This document shows positions 55,726 to 63,515 of a DNA stretch of 64,000 bases, one piece after another (positions within the stretch are counted from its first letter, which is position 1; each line of letters begins with the position of its first letter). Under the pieces are notes generated by a model. It saw only the letters and a list, made by a program, of their open reading frames with translations, was not told where the DNA came from and searched no databases. The position numbers and the translations under genes are program-made. This DNA comes from Rhodohalobacter mucosus (GTDB lineage Bacteria > Bacteroidota > Rhodothermia > Balneolales > Balneolaceae), in assembly GCF_003150675.1 (NCBI RefSeq), contig NZ_QGGB01000010.1, positions 1 through 64,000 of the forward strand, in the 5' to 3' direction.

Positions 55726-56526
55726 CTACTCAGTGGGCGTTGTATCCAGTTCAACGGTGTCAACATCTGTAGTTTCGTCTACTTCAACAGTTACATCATC
55801 CAATATTTTTGGCTCATATCCTTCCTCGCGAGCCTCTATTGAAACTTTGTAGGAGCCTTCCTCCAAGCCTACCAGCATAAATTCGCCATTCGCTTCGTCG
55901 GCATAGGTTGTAGAGAGCGTATCGTCGCCAGCGATGGCAAATACAGCGGCTCTTGCCTCAAAGGGAGTCACTATTCCTGCAATATTTCCGGTTTCAGCTC
56001 TATTTGACGCTCTGATTACCGGTTTAAGTAGAAATCCGGGAAACGGGGCCTGACCGGTTTTTACAACACTTCTCTCCGCATCAAAATCGAGCAGTATGGT
56101 GTATTCAATACCTTCCCTGATTTCCGCATCCACATTGATCTTGACTCCCGTCTGTGCTCCGCTTGGGATGAACAGGCTGCGGGTTTCACCGTCTACCACA
56201 ACAGAATTTTCATCGCGGCTGACAATAAGCCTGATCTGGGGATAAAAGCCTGGCTCAAGTTCTACATCAGCCAGCAGCTCAAAGTTTCCATTGGTCAACT
56301 GCAGGATATCATAAGACTGGTTCGGTTCACTGATCACCTGCCAACCTTCGTCTCCCTCAGTATTATTAATCTCTACACGTTCTACAAAGATGTTTACGGC
56401 TTCATAGTCGGCCGGCGCATCATGCAGAAGCACTTTTAGACTTCCTGTTCCTGTTTCCACATCCATGGAGCAGCCGGCAAAAAGAATGGCGCTCAGGGCA
56501 ATAAGTGCTGAAATGACTTTTTTCAT
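55726..56526 (-). CDS. DUF4382 lipoprotein, copy 2
   Basis: About 267 residues from the ATG at 56526 (MKKVISALIALSAILFAGCS, lipobox FAGC); the frame extends upstream. The mature protein begins with a DUF4382 domain (TGSLKVLLHDAPADYEAVNI, INNTEGDEGWQVISEP, YDILQLTNGNFELLADVELE, FYPQIRLIVSRDENSVVVDG) and ends with a carboxypeptidase-regulatory-like beta-sandwich (GFMLVGLEEGSYKVSIEA-type FMLVGLEEGSYKVSI). It is a clear paralogue of 57734-58558, with perhaps 60-70% identity by eye. Role unknown; likely surface-exposed. Confidence 0.85.
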   Translation of the reverse strand: MKKVISALIALSAILFAGCSMDVETGTGSLKVLLHDAPADYEAVNIFVERVEINNTEGDEGWQVISEPNQSYDILQLTNGNFELLADVELEPGFYPQIRLIVSRDENSVVVDGETRSLFIPSGAQTGVKINVDAEIREGIEYTILLDFDAERSVVKTGQAPFPGFLLKPVIRASNRAETGNIAGIVTPFEARAAVFAIAGDDTLSTTYADEANGEFMLVGLEEGSYKVSIEAREEGYEPKILDDVTVEVDETTDVDTVELDTTPTE

Positions 56527-56653
56527 TGTTACGTTACTTTTTTGTTCTATTGTTTTCTGCGCAAATGTAATTGTATGGTTCCATACAACTGCGCAGTTCT
56601 CTTTATCTATGGCCGTATGACGACCGATGCTGAAATGGGTTACAATTATTTTT

Positions 56654-57562
56654 TCAAAATATTCCACTACCCGTCTTAAAAGGTTTTGACGCCTTCAAAC
56701 CTGCAGGGATATTCCCCTGAGGGCCCGTTGACTGCCCCCCGTTAAACAAATTCTGAAGGATATCAGACGCAGGGGAGCCTCCCTGCAGCTGTCTTCGCAG
56801 ACCCTCGGCCACTGCCTGTGCAGGCAACCTGCTGCGGCGCTGCGCCATGTTCATCGCTCCGGGAAGTTTCAGCAGATCCTCCGACTCAAACCCTCCCTCC
56901 AGCGCACTCACAACCATCCGGGCCGTCGCTGCAGGTTCGCTCGCTGCGGTAGGCAGATCACTCAAAATGCTGATCGCCGTTACAATACCTGAGGCACTCG
57001 ATCGCTCAAGGGCGGGCCCCCCTGCTACCTCCTCCAGGGTTTGTACCAACACCTCTCGGTCCATGCTCTGCATCAGCCCTTTTGAACCGGCGCGGATCAT
57101 TTCATTGCGAAACCGCTGCTGACTCATCCTCCCATCGCGTGAGAGCATCCGCTGCACCCCTGGCCTCTGCACCCAGTTGTCGGTAATCCCGGCCGCCTGC
57201 GAAGAACTGGAGGCAATAGAGGCCAGCACAGGCTGCATTCTTGAGACAGGTACACCTTTGGACATGCCCTCAAATGCCTTTTCAAAAATGAGTTCGTAGG
57301 GCAGATTCTCACCCGCCATGGCTGTAGCCGGTTCCAGAATCCGCAACAGCTCCTCGCTGCTTATGCCGCTCTGGACGGCACGCTCACCAAGCTGATCCAG
57401 ACGAACAGGATCAACGCCCGCTTCCAATGCGTGTTCAGACGCATCTGAATTGACCTGTGCTTTCGTGCTCATCGGGGCTATAATCACCATCATCAGTAAA
57501 GCGGAAAGATGATAAAACAGCACCGAACCCGATTTTCTAATTCTTTTTGTTATAAAAAACAT
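56654..57562 (-). CDS. secreted helical protein, copy 2
   Basis: 302 residues. A signal peptide (VLFYHLSALLMMVIIAPMST) leads into an alanine- and glutamate-rich helical region with no family I recognise (for example ELLRILEPATAMAGENLPYE, RFRNEMIRAGSKGLMQSMDR). From about residue 47 to 275 it is identical, apart from at most one silent base at DNA level, to the 58711-59601 product, while the signal peptide and C-terminal tail differ. It is paired with a downstream DUF4382 gene, as in the other copy. Confidence 0.8.
   Translation of the reverse strand: MFFITKRIRKSGSVLFYHLSALLMMVIIAPMSTKAQVNSDASEHALEAGVDPVRLDQLGERAVQSGISSEELLRILEPATAMAGENLPYELIFEKAFEGMSKGVPVSRMQPVLASIASSSSQAAGITDNWVQRPGVQRMLSRDGRMSQQRFRNEMIRAGSKGLMQSMDREVLVQTLEEVAGGPALERSSASGIVTAISILSDLPTAASEPAATARMVVSALEGGFESEDLLKLPGAMNMAQRRSRLPAQAVAEGLRRQLQGGSPASDILQNLFNGGQSTGPQGNIPAGLKASKPFKTGSGIF
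56740..57421. repeat. 682-bp near-identical tract (gene conversion copy A)
   Basis: Aligns base for base with 58797-59478 at an offset of 2057 with a single visible difference (G at 56774, A at 58831). Identity stops sharply at both ends: tails of the two genes and the flanking DUF4382 genes are clearly diverged. This is typical of recent gene conversion between tandem paralogues. Confidence 0.9.
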
Positions 57563-57672
57563 CTCTCCTCTCGTTCATTATTTGGAGAATGTAAGACGAG
57601 CTGTGAAGGAAATGGTTACTGGAATGTGGTTGGCGCCTGATGATTTTGCATTTTCAGAGATAGCACAAAAAG

Positions 57673-57703
57673 AAAAAGGCCCCGGATCAGAGGGGCCTTT
57701 TTT
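57673..57703. terminator. bidirectional terminator between the two duplicated units
   Basis: Stem AAAAAGGCCCC / GGGGCCTTTTT with an 8-base loop and T-runs on both strands. On the minus strand it ends the 57734-58558 gene and separates the two tandem units. Confidence 0.88.
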
Positions 57704-57733
57704 GGGAAATTTAACAAATGGGGTATTCGTCGT

Positions 57734-58558
57734 CTACTGGGCGGTACCCAGTTCAATTGTTCCGACATCGTTGGTCTCACCTATCGTTACTTCTACATTT
57801 TCAACTGATACGGGACCGTAACTGTTTGCATCTGCCGATACCGTATATGTTCCCTCTTCGAGACCTACCAGAAGAAACTCTCCGGTCACTTCATCTGCAT
57901 AGGTAGTTGAGAGGGTGTCGGCTTCCGGAGTATTAAAGCCCGTAATGGCATATACTGCAGCGTTTGCTTCAACCGGCGATACGGTACCACCGATATTACC
58001 GGAAATTGCTTCGGGAGTGGCTCTGATCACAGGCTGCAGAATAAATCCGGGGTTGTCAGCCGCACCTGTTTCCACGACCGATTTTTCCGCATCGAAATCG
58101 AGCAGGAGGACATATTGAATTCCCTCTTCGATTTCTGCATTTATATTAAGTTTTACGCCTGTTTCTGCACCGCTGGGTACAAAAAGGCCGTAGGATTGCC
58201 CGTCTTTTACAACCGTGTTCTGATCCCTGCTCACTACAAGCCGAATTTGCTCATAGATACCCGCTTCAAGCTGTGCATTTGCAATCAATTCAAACTGGCC
58301 ATTGATAAGCTCAAGTATGTTATAGGTTTCATTGGGCTCACTAATTGTTTGCCAGCCGTCATCACCGCTAGTATTGTTCACGTCCACACGCTCTACGAGA
58401 ATATTTACCTCTTCATAATCGGCTGCGTTATCATGCAGCTTCACCTGTAGTGTTCCGACACCCGGGTCGCTGTTCAGGGAACAACCGGTTATCAGAATTA
58501 AACTTAGTGCTGCAATTCCTGCAACGACTCTTTTTAATGATTTAAGTGATTCTATCAT
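57734..58558 (-). CDS. DUF4382 lipoprotein, copy 1
   Basis: 274 residues with a lipobox (LILITGCSL). The DUF4382 block shows VGTLQVKLHDNAADYEEVNI, VDVNNTSGDDGWQTISEP, YNILELINGQFELIANAQLE and IYEQIRLVVSRDQNTVVKDG, followed by a C-terminal carboxypeptidase-regulatory-like domain (FLLVGLEEGTYTVSADANSY). It is the downstream member of the first helical + DUF4382 unit and is preceded by 59601-58711 on the same strand. Confidence 0.87.
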   Translation of the reverse strand: MIESLKSLKRVVAGIAALSLILITGCSLNSDPGVGTLQVKLHDNAADYEEVNILVERVDVNNTSGDDGWQTISEPNETYNILELINGQFELIANAQLEAGIYEQIRLVVSRDQNTVVKDGQSYGLFVPSGAETGVKLNINAEIEEGIQYVLLLDFDAEKSVVETGAADNPGFILQPVIRATPEAISGNIGGTVSPVEANAAVYAITGFNTPEADTLSTTYADEVTGEFLLVGLEEGTYTVSADANSYGPVSVENVEVTIGETNDVGTIELGTAQ

Positions 58559-58656
58559 TTTATCGTATTTTTAATCAAATGGATAATTGTTGTTATGCAC
58601 CTATAGGACGATCAACTTCCGATCACGTTACATTTCTTTAATCACCGGCCCTCAAG

Positions 58657-58689
58657 CAAAAAAAAAGGCCAACAACGTCGTCAGCCCTT
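58657..58689 (-). terminator. terminator after helical protein copy 1
   Basis: A 10-bp stem GGCTGACGAC / GTTGTTGGCC (with G-U pairs) read on the minus strand, followed by nine T (58666-58658), 22 bases after the stop of the 58711-59601 gene. It suggests the sigma operon can end here, with partial read-through into the DUF4382 gene. Confidence 0.7.
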
Positions 58690-58710
58690 TTTCCTATTAC
58701 TTCAATTCTG

Positions 58711-59601
58711 TTACCCGGGAGGTCCCTGTCCCCTTCCCTGGCGCCCTCCATCAAGTCCGGGGGGCAAGTTACCGGGGGGGCCTCCCCCCACGTTTCCGTT
58801 AAACAAATTCTGAAGGATATCAGACGCAGGAGAGCCTCCCTGCAGCTGTCTTCGCAGACCCTCGGCCACTGCCTGTGCAGGCAACCTGCTGCGGCGCTGC
58901 GCCATGTTCATCGCTCCGGGAAGTTTCAGCAGATCCTCCGACTCAAACCCTCCCTCCAGCGCACTCACAACCATCCGGGCCGTCGCTGCAGGTTCGCTCG
59001 CTGCGGTAGGCAGATCACTCAAAATGCTGATCGCCGTTACAATACCTGAGGCACTCGATCGCTCAAGGGCGGGCCCCCCTGCTACCTCCTCCAGGGTTTG
59101 TACCAACACCTCTCGGTCCATGCTCTGCATCAGCCCTTTTGAACCGGCGCGGATCATTTCATTGCGAAACCGCTGCTGACTCATCCTCCCATCGCGTGAG
59201 AGCATCCGCTGCACCCCTGGCCTCTGCACCCAGTTGTCGGTAATCCCGGCCGCCTGCGAAGAACTGGAGGCAATAGAGGCCAGCACAGGCTGCATTCTTG
59301 AGACAGGTACACCTTTGGACATGCCCTCAAATGCCTTTTCAAAAATGAGTTCGTAGGGCAGATTCTCACCCGCCATGGCTGTAGCCGGTTCCAGAATCCG
59401 CAACAGCTCCTCGCTGCTTATGCCGCTCTGGACGGCACGCTCACCAAGCTGATCCAGACGAACAGGATCAACGCCCGCCTCAATGGCCCGGTTCATCGCA
59501 TCCTGTGAAATTTGTGCGTTCACAACGTTTGTGCTGAAAAGCCAAAGTATCCCTATAAGGCAGGCACCTGCAATCTTGAAATATGTACTGTACGTATTCA
59601 T
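58711..59601 (-). CDS. secreted helical protein, copy 1
   Basis: About 296 residues from the ATG at 59601, which has GGGA just before it; a TTG at 59622 is also in frame. A signal peptide (IAGACLIGILWLFSTNVVNA) is followed by the same helical core as the 56654-57562 product, then a glycine/proline-rich tail (GNVGGGPPGNLPPGLDGGRQ). It is unlike any family I recognise. It lies 13 bases after the beta-barrel gene and so belongs to the sigma/anti-sigma operon. Confidence 0.83.
   Translation of the reverse strand: MNTYSTYFKIAGACLIGILWLFSTNVVNAQISQDAMNRAIEAGVDPVRLDQLGERAVQSGISSEELLRILEPATAMAGENLPYELIFEKAFEGMSKGVPVSRMQPVLASIASSSSQAAGITDNWVQRPGVQRMLSRDGRMSQQRFRNEMIRAGSKGLMQSMDREVLVQTLEEVAGGPALERSSASGIVTAISILSDLPTAASEPAATARMVVSALEGGFESEDLLKLPGAMNMAQRRSRLPAQAVAEGLRRQLQGGSPASDILQNLFNGNVGGGPPGNLPPGLDGGRQGRGQGPPG
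58797..59478. repeat. 682-bp near-identical tract (gene conversion copy B)
   Basis: Partner of 56740-57421. The boundaries fall inside both reading frames, at the N-terminal mature region (CGCCCGC then divergence) and at the start of the C-terminal tail (after TTTGTTTAAC on the minus strand), so only the helical core has been homogenised. Confidence 0.9.
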
Positions 59602-59614
59602 GGTTCCCACAATT

Positions 59615-60859
59615 TTAATCAATAAATATCATTCCGTTTGTACCGCCAAAACTGTCGGTAACGGTGTACGTTTCGTCTGACAGTTCCACCCAGTTTTCAT
59701 CAGATCCTTCCACAAGCAATATTTTGTATTCATACACACCCGGTTCCAGCTCAAGGCGGGCGGCGTACCGGTTTCCGTTTTGATTAGAGAGCGGAACTCC
59801 CGGTTTATCCCAATCATTAAAATCGCCGGTAATAAAAAGCCGGCCATCGCCCTTGTAATTGAGCTGTACAAACACCTGCTGCGTACCGTTTGATGTCCAC
59901 TCCACATCCGCCCTGTCTTTATCTCCAATTGAAGGAAACAAAGAAACACGAACGCCAGCCGTAACATGGATATCCGTAAACGATTCACCGGATGCCGATG
60001 AGCTGTAGTTCAGCAGATCACCCTGAAACAAAAATGACAGGTTACGATTCAGCTGCCATGCAGCCCCGAGGCCTCCTCTCAATAGAAAATCAGCTTCCGA
60101 CGTGGTCAATTCACCTCCCGGGTTACCAATCGGCGGAAATCCGCCCCCACCGCCTGTTTCCGAGGTTATAGTATATCCAAATCGCTCAAATCCGGCATTA
60201 ATGTTGACTCTAAACGACCTGTCGATCCTGTGCTCAACAATTGACCTGAGACCTATATTTGCCGAAGGGTCCGCAATGTTTCCATACAAGGCAGAACGGA
60301 CCTGCCATCTGAAACCAGGCCAGGTTTCAATTTCAATGGTGTAACTATCGTATCGGTCACTGACATTTGACCCGTCTGGATCAAAATTGTGCAATGTTCT
60401 AAAGCTGGACCCCGCCTTGAATCGAAGCTGCGTAAAAAGTGATGGTGTTACAGTGATGACAGGCTGCAGCCAAAACAGATCGCGTCTTAAGATTGTCGAA
60501 AAATAACTGGCGCCTGTTTCCATTCCGGCAGAAACATGGTCTGAAATCCTGTACCGGCCCGACAGTGAAGTAAATAATCCGGTCCATGTATCGCGCTCAT
60601 CAAAGAATGGCTGGTATACGTAACCTGCTGTAGCTTCTGTAGAAAATTTGTCGGCAGCATAAGAGATTTGTCCCAACGATGCACCCATGAAGTAACCTGA
60701 TTCCCCGCTTCGGTCCCACTCAGCAAAGTATGGGTTCAGATAGGCATTCCCTGTATACCCGCTTCTGGTATCCAAAAGCAATACACCCTGCCAACTCTGA
60801 CAGTAGCTCTGAATCGGTATGATTGAAAGTATGATCATGGCTGAGAAAATAGTTCTCAT
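59615..60859 (-). CDS. outer-membrane barrel with C-terminal glycogen-binding domain
   Basis: 414 residues. Signal peptide ending SYCQ, then a beta-barrel rich in alternating aromatic strands (~25-320), and a C-terminal CBM48/AMPK-type glycogen-binding domain (QVFVQLNYKGDGRLFITGDF, then NDWDKPG, LEPGVYEYKILL, ~330-414). The GDFNDWD core with the two binding tryptophan positions is clear. This combination is unusual; the domain would face the periplasm or the cell surface. Overlaps the upstream anti-sigma gene by 4 bases (ATGA). Confidence 0.82.
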   Translation of the reverse strand: MRTIFSAMIILSIIPIQSYCQSWQGVLLLDTRSGYTGNAYLNPYFAEWDRSGESGYFMGASLGQISYAADKFSTEATAGYVYQPFFDERDTWTGLFTSLSGRYRISDHVSAGMETGASYFSTILRRDLFWLQPVITVTPSLFTQLRFKAGSSFRTLHNFDPDGSNVSDRYDSYTIEIETWPGFRWQVRSALYGNIADPSANIGLRSIVEHRIDRSFRVNINAGFERFGYTITSETGGGGGFPPIGNPGGELTTSEADFLLRGGLGAAWQLNRNLSFLFQGDLLNYSSSASGESFTDIHVTAGVRVSLFPSIGDKDRADVEWTSNGTQQVFVQLNYKGDGRLFITGDFNDWDKPGVPLSNQNGNRYAARLELEPGVYEYKILLVEGSDENWVELSDETYTVTDSFGGTNGMIFID

Positions 60860-61596
60860 AAATAGAGTACCGCATTTTTATTGCCGAAGCCGTCGTCCTG
60901 CTGAACCTCTGCGAGCGGATCTGTTACCCACTCCTCACCATCTTTCACAAACATATATTTGTGCTCACCACGTGTAACAGGGATCATGCCGGTCCACACC
61001 TGACGGCCATCCATAATCTCACGAGAAAGCTCCGTGGGTTCCCAATCATTAAAATCACCGGCAACTTCAATCGTTTCGGCAGATTCATCAAAGTAGACAA
61101 AACGAATCCATATTTGCGATTCTGCCTCAGAACCGGAAATAGTCTGGATCTCTGTTTGTCTTTCCCCATCAAACCCTTCGCCCGCAGCCGGCTGCATTTG
61201 AGTAAACAGCAGATATCCGAATCCAAAGGATATCAAAATCATCGCAGCAGCTGCCAGTACAGGGTGAAATGTGACGGTTCTTTTTCTAAATATTGAAAGG
61301 GGCTCTGCGGACTTATTCTTTGAAATTTCTGTTTTTTCAGGCGCAGATTCGGCCTGTTCAATCCTGTTCATAACAGAATCTTTGAAATTATCGGGAACCG
61401 TAAATGAGCCCGGGTCCTGCATCTGCAAAAAGCCCATGCTGAGCGATCTTTCAAACCTTAGCATCTCACGCATTTCTTCACTATCCGCAATCATGTGAAG
61501 AGCCTCACGCTCCTCACCGGAACTCAATTCACCATCCAGATAGCGCCGAAACAGTTCTTCCTGCCTGTCGAATTGATAACTATTCTCATTCATCAT
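60856..61596 (-). CDS. anti-sigma-like membrane protein with a CBM48 domain
   Basis: 246 residues. The cytosolic N-terminal region (RQEELFRRYLDGELSSGEER, ~10-60) has the zinc-finger-less anti-sigma layout. A single transmembrane helix lies at ~113-132 (VLAAAAMILISFGFGYLLFT). The periplasmic C-terminus (~162-246) is a CBM48/AMPK glycogen-binding-type domain: IEVAGDFNDWEPTEL, WTGMIPVTRGEHKYMFVKDG, WVTDPLAE. It overlaps the sigma gene by 4 bases. An anti-sigma whose sensor is a glucan-binding domain is inferred from layout. Confidence 0.8.
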   Translation of the reverse strand: MMNENSYQFDRQEELFRRYLDGELSSGEEREALHMIADSEEMREMLRFERSLSMGFLQMQDPGSFTVPDNFKDSVMNRIEQAESAPEKTEISKNKSAEPLSIFRKRTVTFHPVLAAAAMILISFGFGYLLFTQMQPAAGEGFDGERQTEIQTISGSEAESQIWIRFVYFDESAETIEVAGDFNDWEPTELSREIMDGRQVWTGMIPVTRGEHKYMFVKDGEEWVTDPLAEVQQDDGFGNKNAVLYL

Positions 61597-62165
61597 TGAA
61601 CCTCTTTATTTAACCTGTATTTCAACTCTTTCCTTGCGCGGTGCACCCGTACTTTCAGGGCGCTCACCGACACCCCGGTCTGTTCCGACATTACTTCATA
61701 GCTCATACCATCTCTGTATTTGTATAGAAACGGCTCTGCATATTCAGCCGAAAGGCCATCCAGGGCACTGGCCAGCAGCTCTTTCCACTCCTTCATCTCC
61801 AAACGCTTAAACGGTGTCTTATCCTCTTTAAAGAGATTATCCAGATATCCCGCTTCAAACTCACTGAATCGTTTATTCTGCCTGCGGATATTTTTTGCGT
61901 AGTCACGACAGTGATTCATAGCTATCATATAAAGCCATGAAGAGAACGCTGAATTTTTATTGAACTTGCCCAGTTTCTCATACGCCTTAACAAATATCTG
62001 CTGAGCCAGCTCTTCCACCTCATCTTCGTCTCTCTCAAACCGGCGCACCACATGAAACACCACCGGCGCGTACCGGTCAATAAGCACGCTATACCGATCT
62101 CTGGAACCGTTCAGGATCTTATCAATTATCTCAAACTCCGATTTCTTCAGTTCATCCGAATTCAT
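61593..62165 (-). CDS. ECF-type RNA polymerase sigma factor
   Basis: 190 residues with the ECF sigma-70 regions 2 and 4. Region 2 shows DEDEVEELAQQIFVKAYEKL and SSWLYMIAMNHCRDYAKNIR; region 4 shows YKYRDGMSYEVMSEQTGVSV and ALKVRVHRARKELKYRL. It is the first gene of an operon with the CBM48-type anti-sigma and CBM48 barrel genes. Likely released when the anti-sigma senses an envelope or glucan signal, by analogy with other ECF pairs. Confidence 0.92.
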   Translation of the reverse strand: MNSDELKKSEFEIIDKILNGSRDRYSVLIDRYAPVVFHVVRRFERDEDEVEELAQQIFVKAYEKLGKFNKNSAFSSWLYMIAMNHCRDYAKNIRRQNKRFSEFEAGYLDNLFKEDKTPFKRLEMKEWKELLASALDGLSAEYAEPFLYKYRDGMSYEVMSEQTGVSVSALKVRVHRARKELKYRLNKEVQ

Positions 62166-62357
62166 GAGCGGAACGCTGTCGCGGGTACTTTGTAAACGTG
62201 TGACGATGCAGTTTCAGAAAGGTTACCAAATAATATCCAAAATTTATATTCGAAGAGGCTCTACCAAAGAAGCGCTTTCACATGTTTTCCTGAATGATGT
62301 CCCAAAATTTAGCATTTTATATGTCTAAAGAGACGTCTCACTTATTAATCAATCATC

Positions 62358-63515
62358 ATGAAAAACAACCAACTGCTTAAAAAGCTTCCCGACCTGGAGG
62401 AGAGGCTAAAGGGGTTTAAAGAAGTGATTCTGGCCAATCTGGTGATGCTGGGGGAAATTGCAGCACCCACTTTTGAAGAAGCCGACCGAATAGAATTTTT
62501 ACTTAACCGTTTCAATGAGGCCGATCTTACCGAGTCGTCGATCGATGACGGCGGTAACGGCATCGGTTTTCTGGAGGGTAAAAACGGAGATCAGGGAATT
62601 TTAATCAATGCACACGCCGATACGGTTTTTTCATCCAAAACCGATCATACGATGCAGGTACTGGGTGATCGCATAAGCGGTCCCGGAGTAGCTGACAACA
62701 GTCTCGGAATGGCGATTCTTGCAACCCTTCCCTACATATTAAGCGAGCTCGAGATAGAGCTGAACCACGATCTGATTTTGCTTGGCGGTACAAAAAGCCT
62801 GGGCCGGGGTGACCTGCAGGGAATCCGCTTTTTCCTGAACAATCACAACTTCAACCTTTCACATGCACTCTGTATTGAGGGTGTTGAACTGGGGCGGCTT
62901 AGCTATACCTCTATCGGCATGCTACGGGGAGAAATTACCTGCAAGGTTCCTGAAAGCTACGACTGGTCGCGCTTCGGTGATGCAAGTGCAATTCTGACTC
63001 TTAACGAAGTAATCAATAAAATTAATGATATCCGCCTTCCGAAACGGCCGCGAACCAGTATTGTGATGGGCTCCATTAATGGCGGAACTTCATTCAATAC
63101 CATCGCCAAAGACGCTACGCTGCGATTCGAGGTTCGGTCCGAATCGCAGGACGTTGTGCATTCAACAGGGCAAACTATCGAAGACATCGTTATGGAGGTA
63201 TCTTCCAAAACCGGTGACGAAGTGGAACTGGATATTTTTGCGCGCAGGAAACCGGGCGGTATTCCGTATGCACACCCTCTTAACAAGTGCGCACGCGACG
63301 TCATGAAAACACTGGATATTGAACCCAGGCTGGCACCCAGTATATCTGAACTTGCCGCTCTGATAGACAAAAAAATCCCGGCCCTTACTCTGGGCATCAC
63401 AACCGGCGACAACATGCAGAAAACCAATGAAACCATCTGGATTGAGCCGATATTTAAAGGTCTGGCCCAGCTAATCGGAATTTTAATTGCAATTGACGGA
63501 GGGCGCTGTGAATAA
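62358..63515 (+). CDS. M20-like metallopeptidase fold with degraded metal site
   Basis: 385 residues with the M20 architecture and PepT-like segments: ILINAHADTVF (H86, D88), GPGVADNSLGMA (D113) and a lid domain. But the general-base pair usually Glu-Glu reads TKS (LLGGTKSLGRGDLQG, ~142-155), and the terminal His of the metal site is absent (MQKTNE instead of H-T-x-E). A catalytically dead or altered member is likely. It is coupled to gpgS by an 8-base overlap (GTGAATAA), with a strong GGAGG before the gpgS start. Confidence 0.75.
   Translation: MKNNQLLKKLPDLEERLKGFKEVILANLVMLGEIAAPTFEEADRIEFLLNRFNEADLTESSIDDGGNGIGFLEGKNGDQGILINAHADTVFSSKTDHTMQVLGDRISGPGVADNSLGMAILATLPYILSELEIELNHDLILLGGTKSLGRGDLQGIRFFLNNHNFNLSHALCIEGVELGRLSYTSIGMLRGEITCKVPESYDWSRFGDASAILTLNEVINKINDIRLPKRPRTSIVMGSINGGTSFNTIAKDATLRFEVRSESQDVVHSTGQTIEDIVMEVSSKTGDEVELDIFARRKPGGIPYAHPLNKCARDVMKTLDIEPRLAPSISELAALIDKKIPALTLGITTGDNMQKTNETIWIEPIFKGLAQLIGILIAIDGGRCE

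Noticed and set aside
56740-59478. Transposition as the cause of the 682-bp repeat
   Set aside because: There are no terminal inverted repeats or target duplications, and the repeat lies within reading frames of a tandem duplication.
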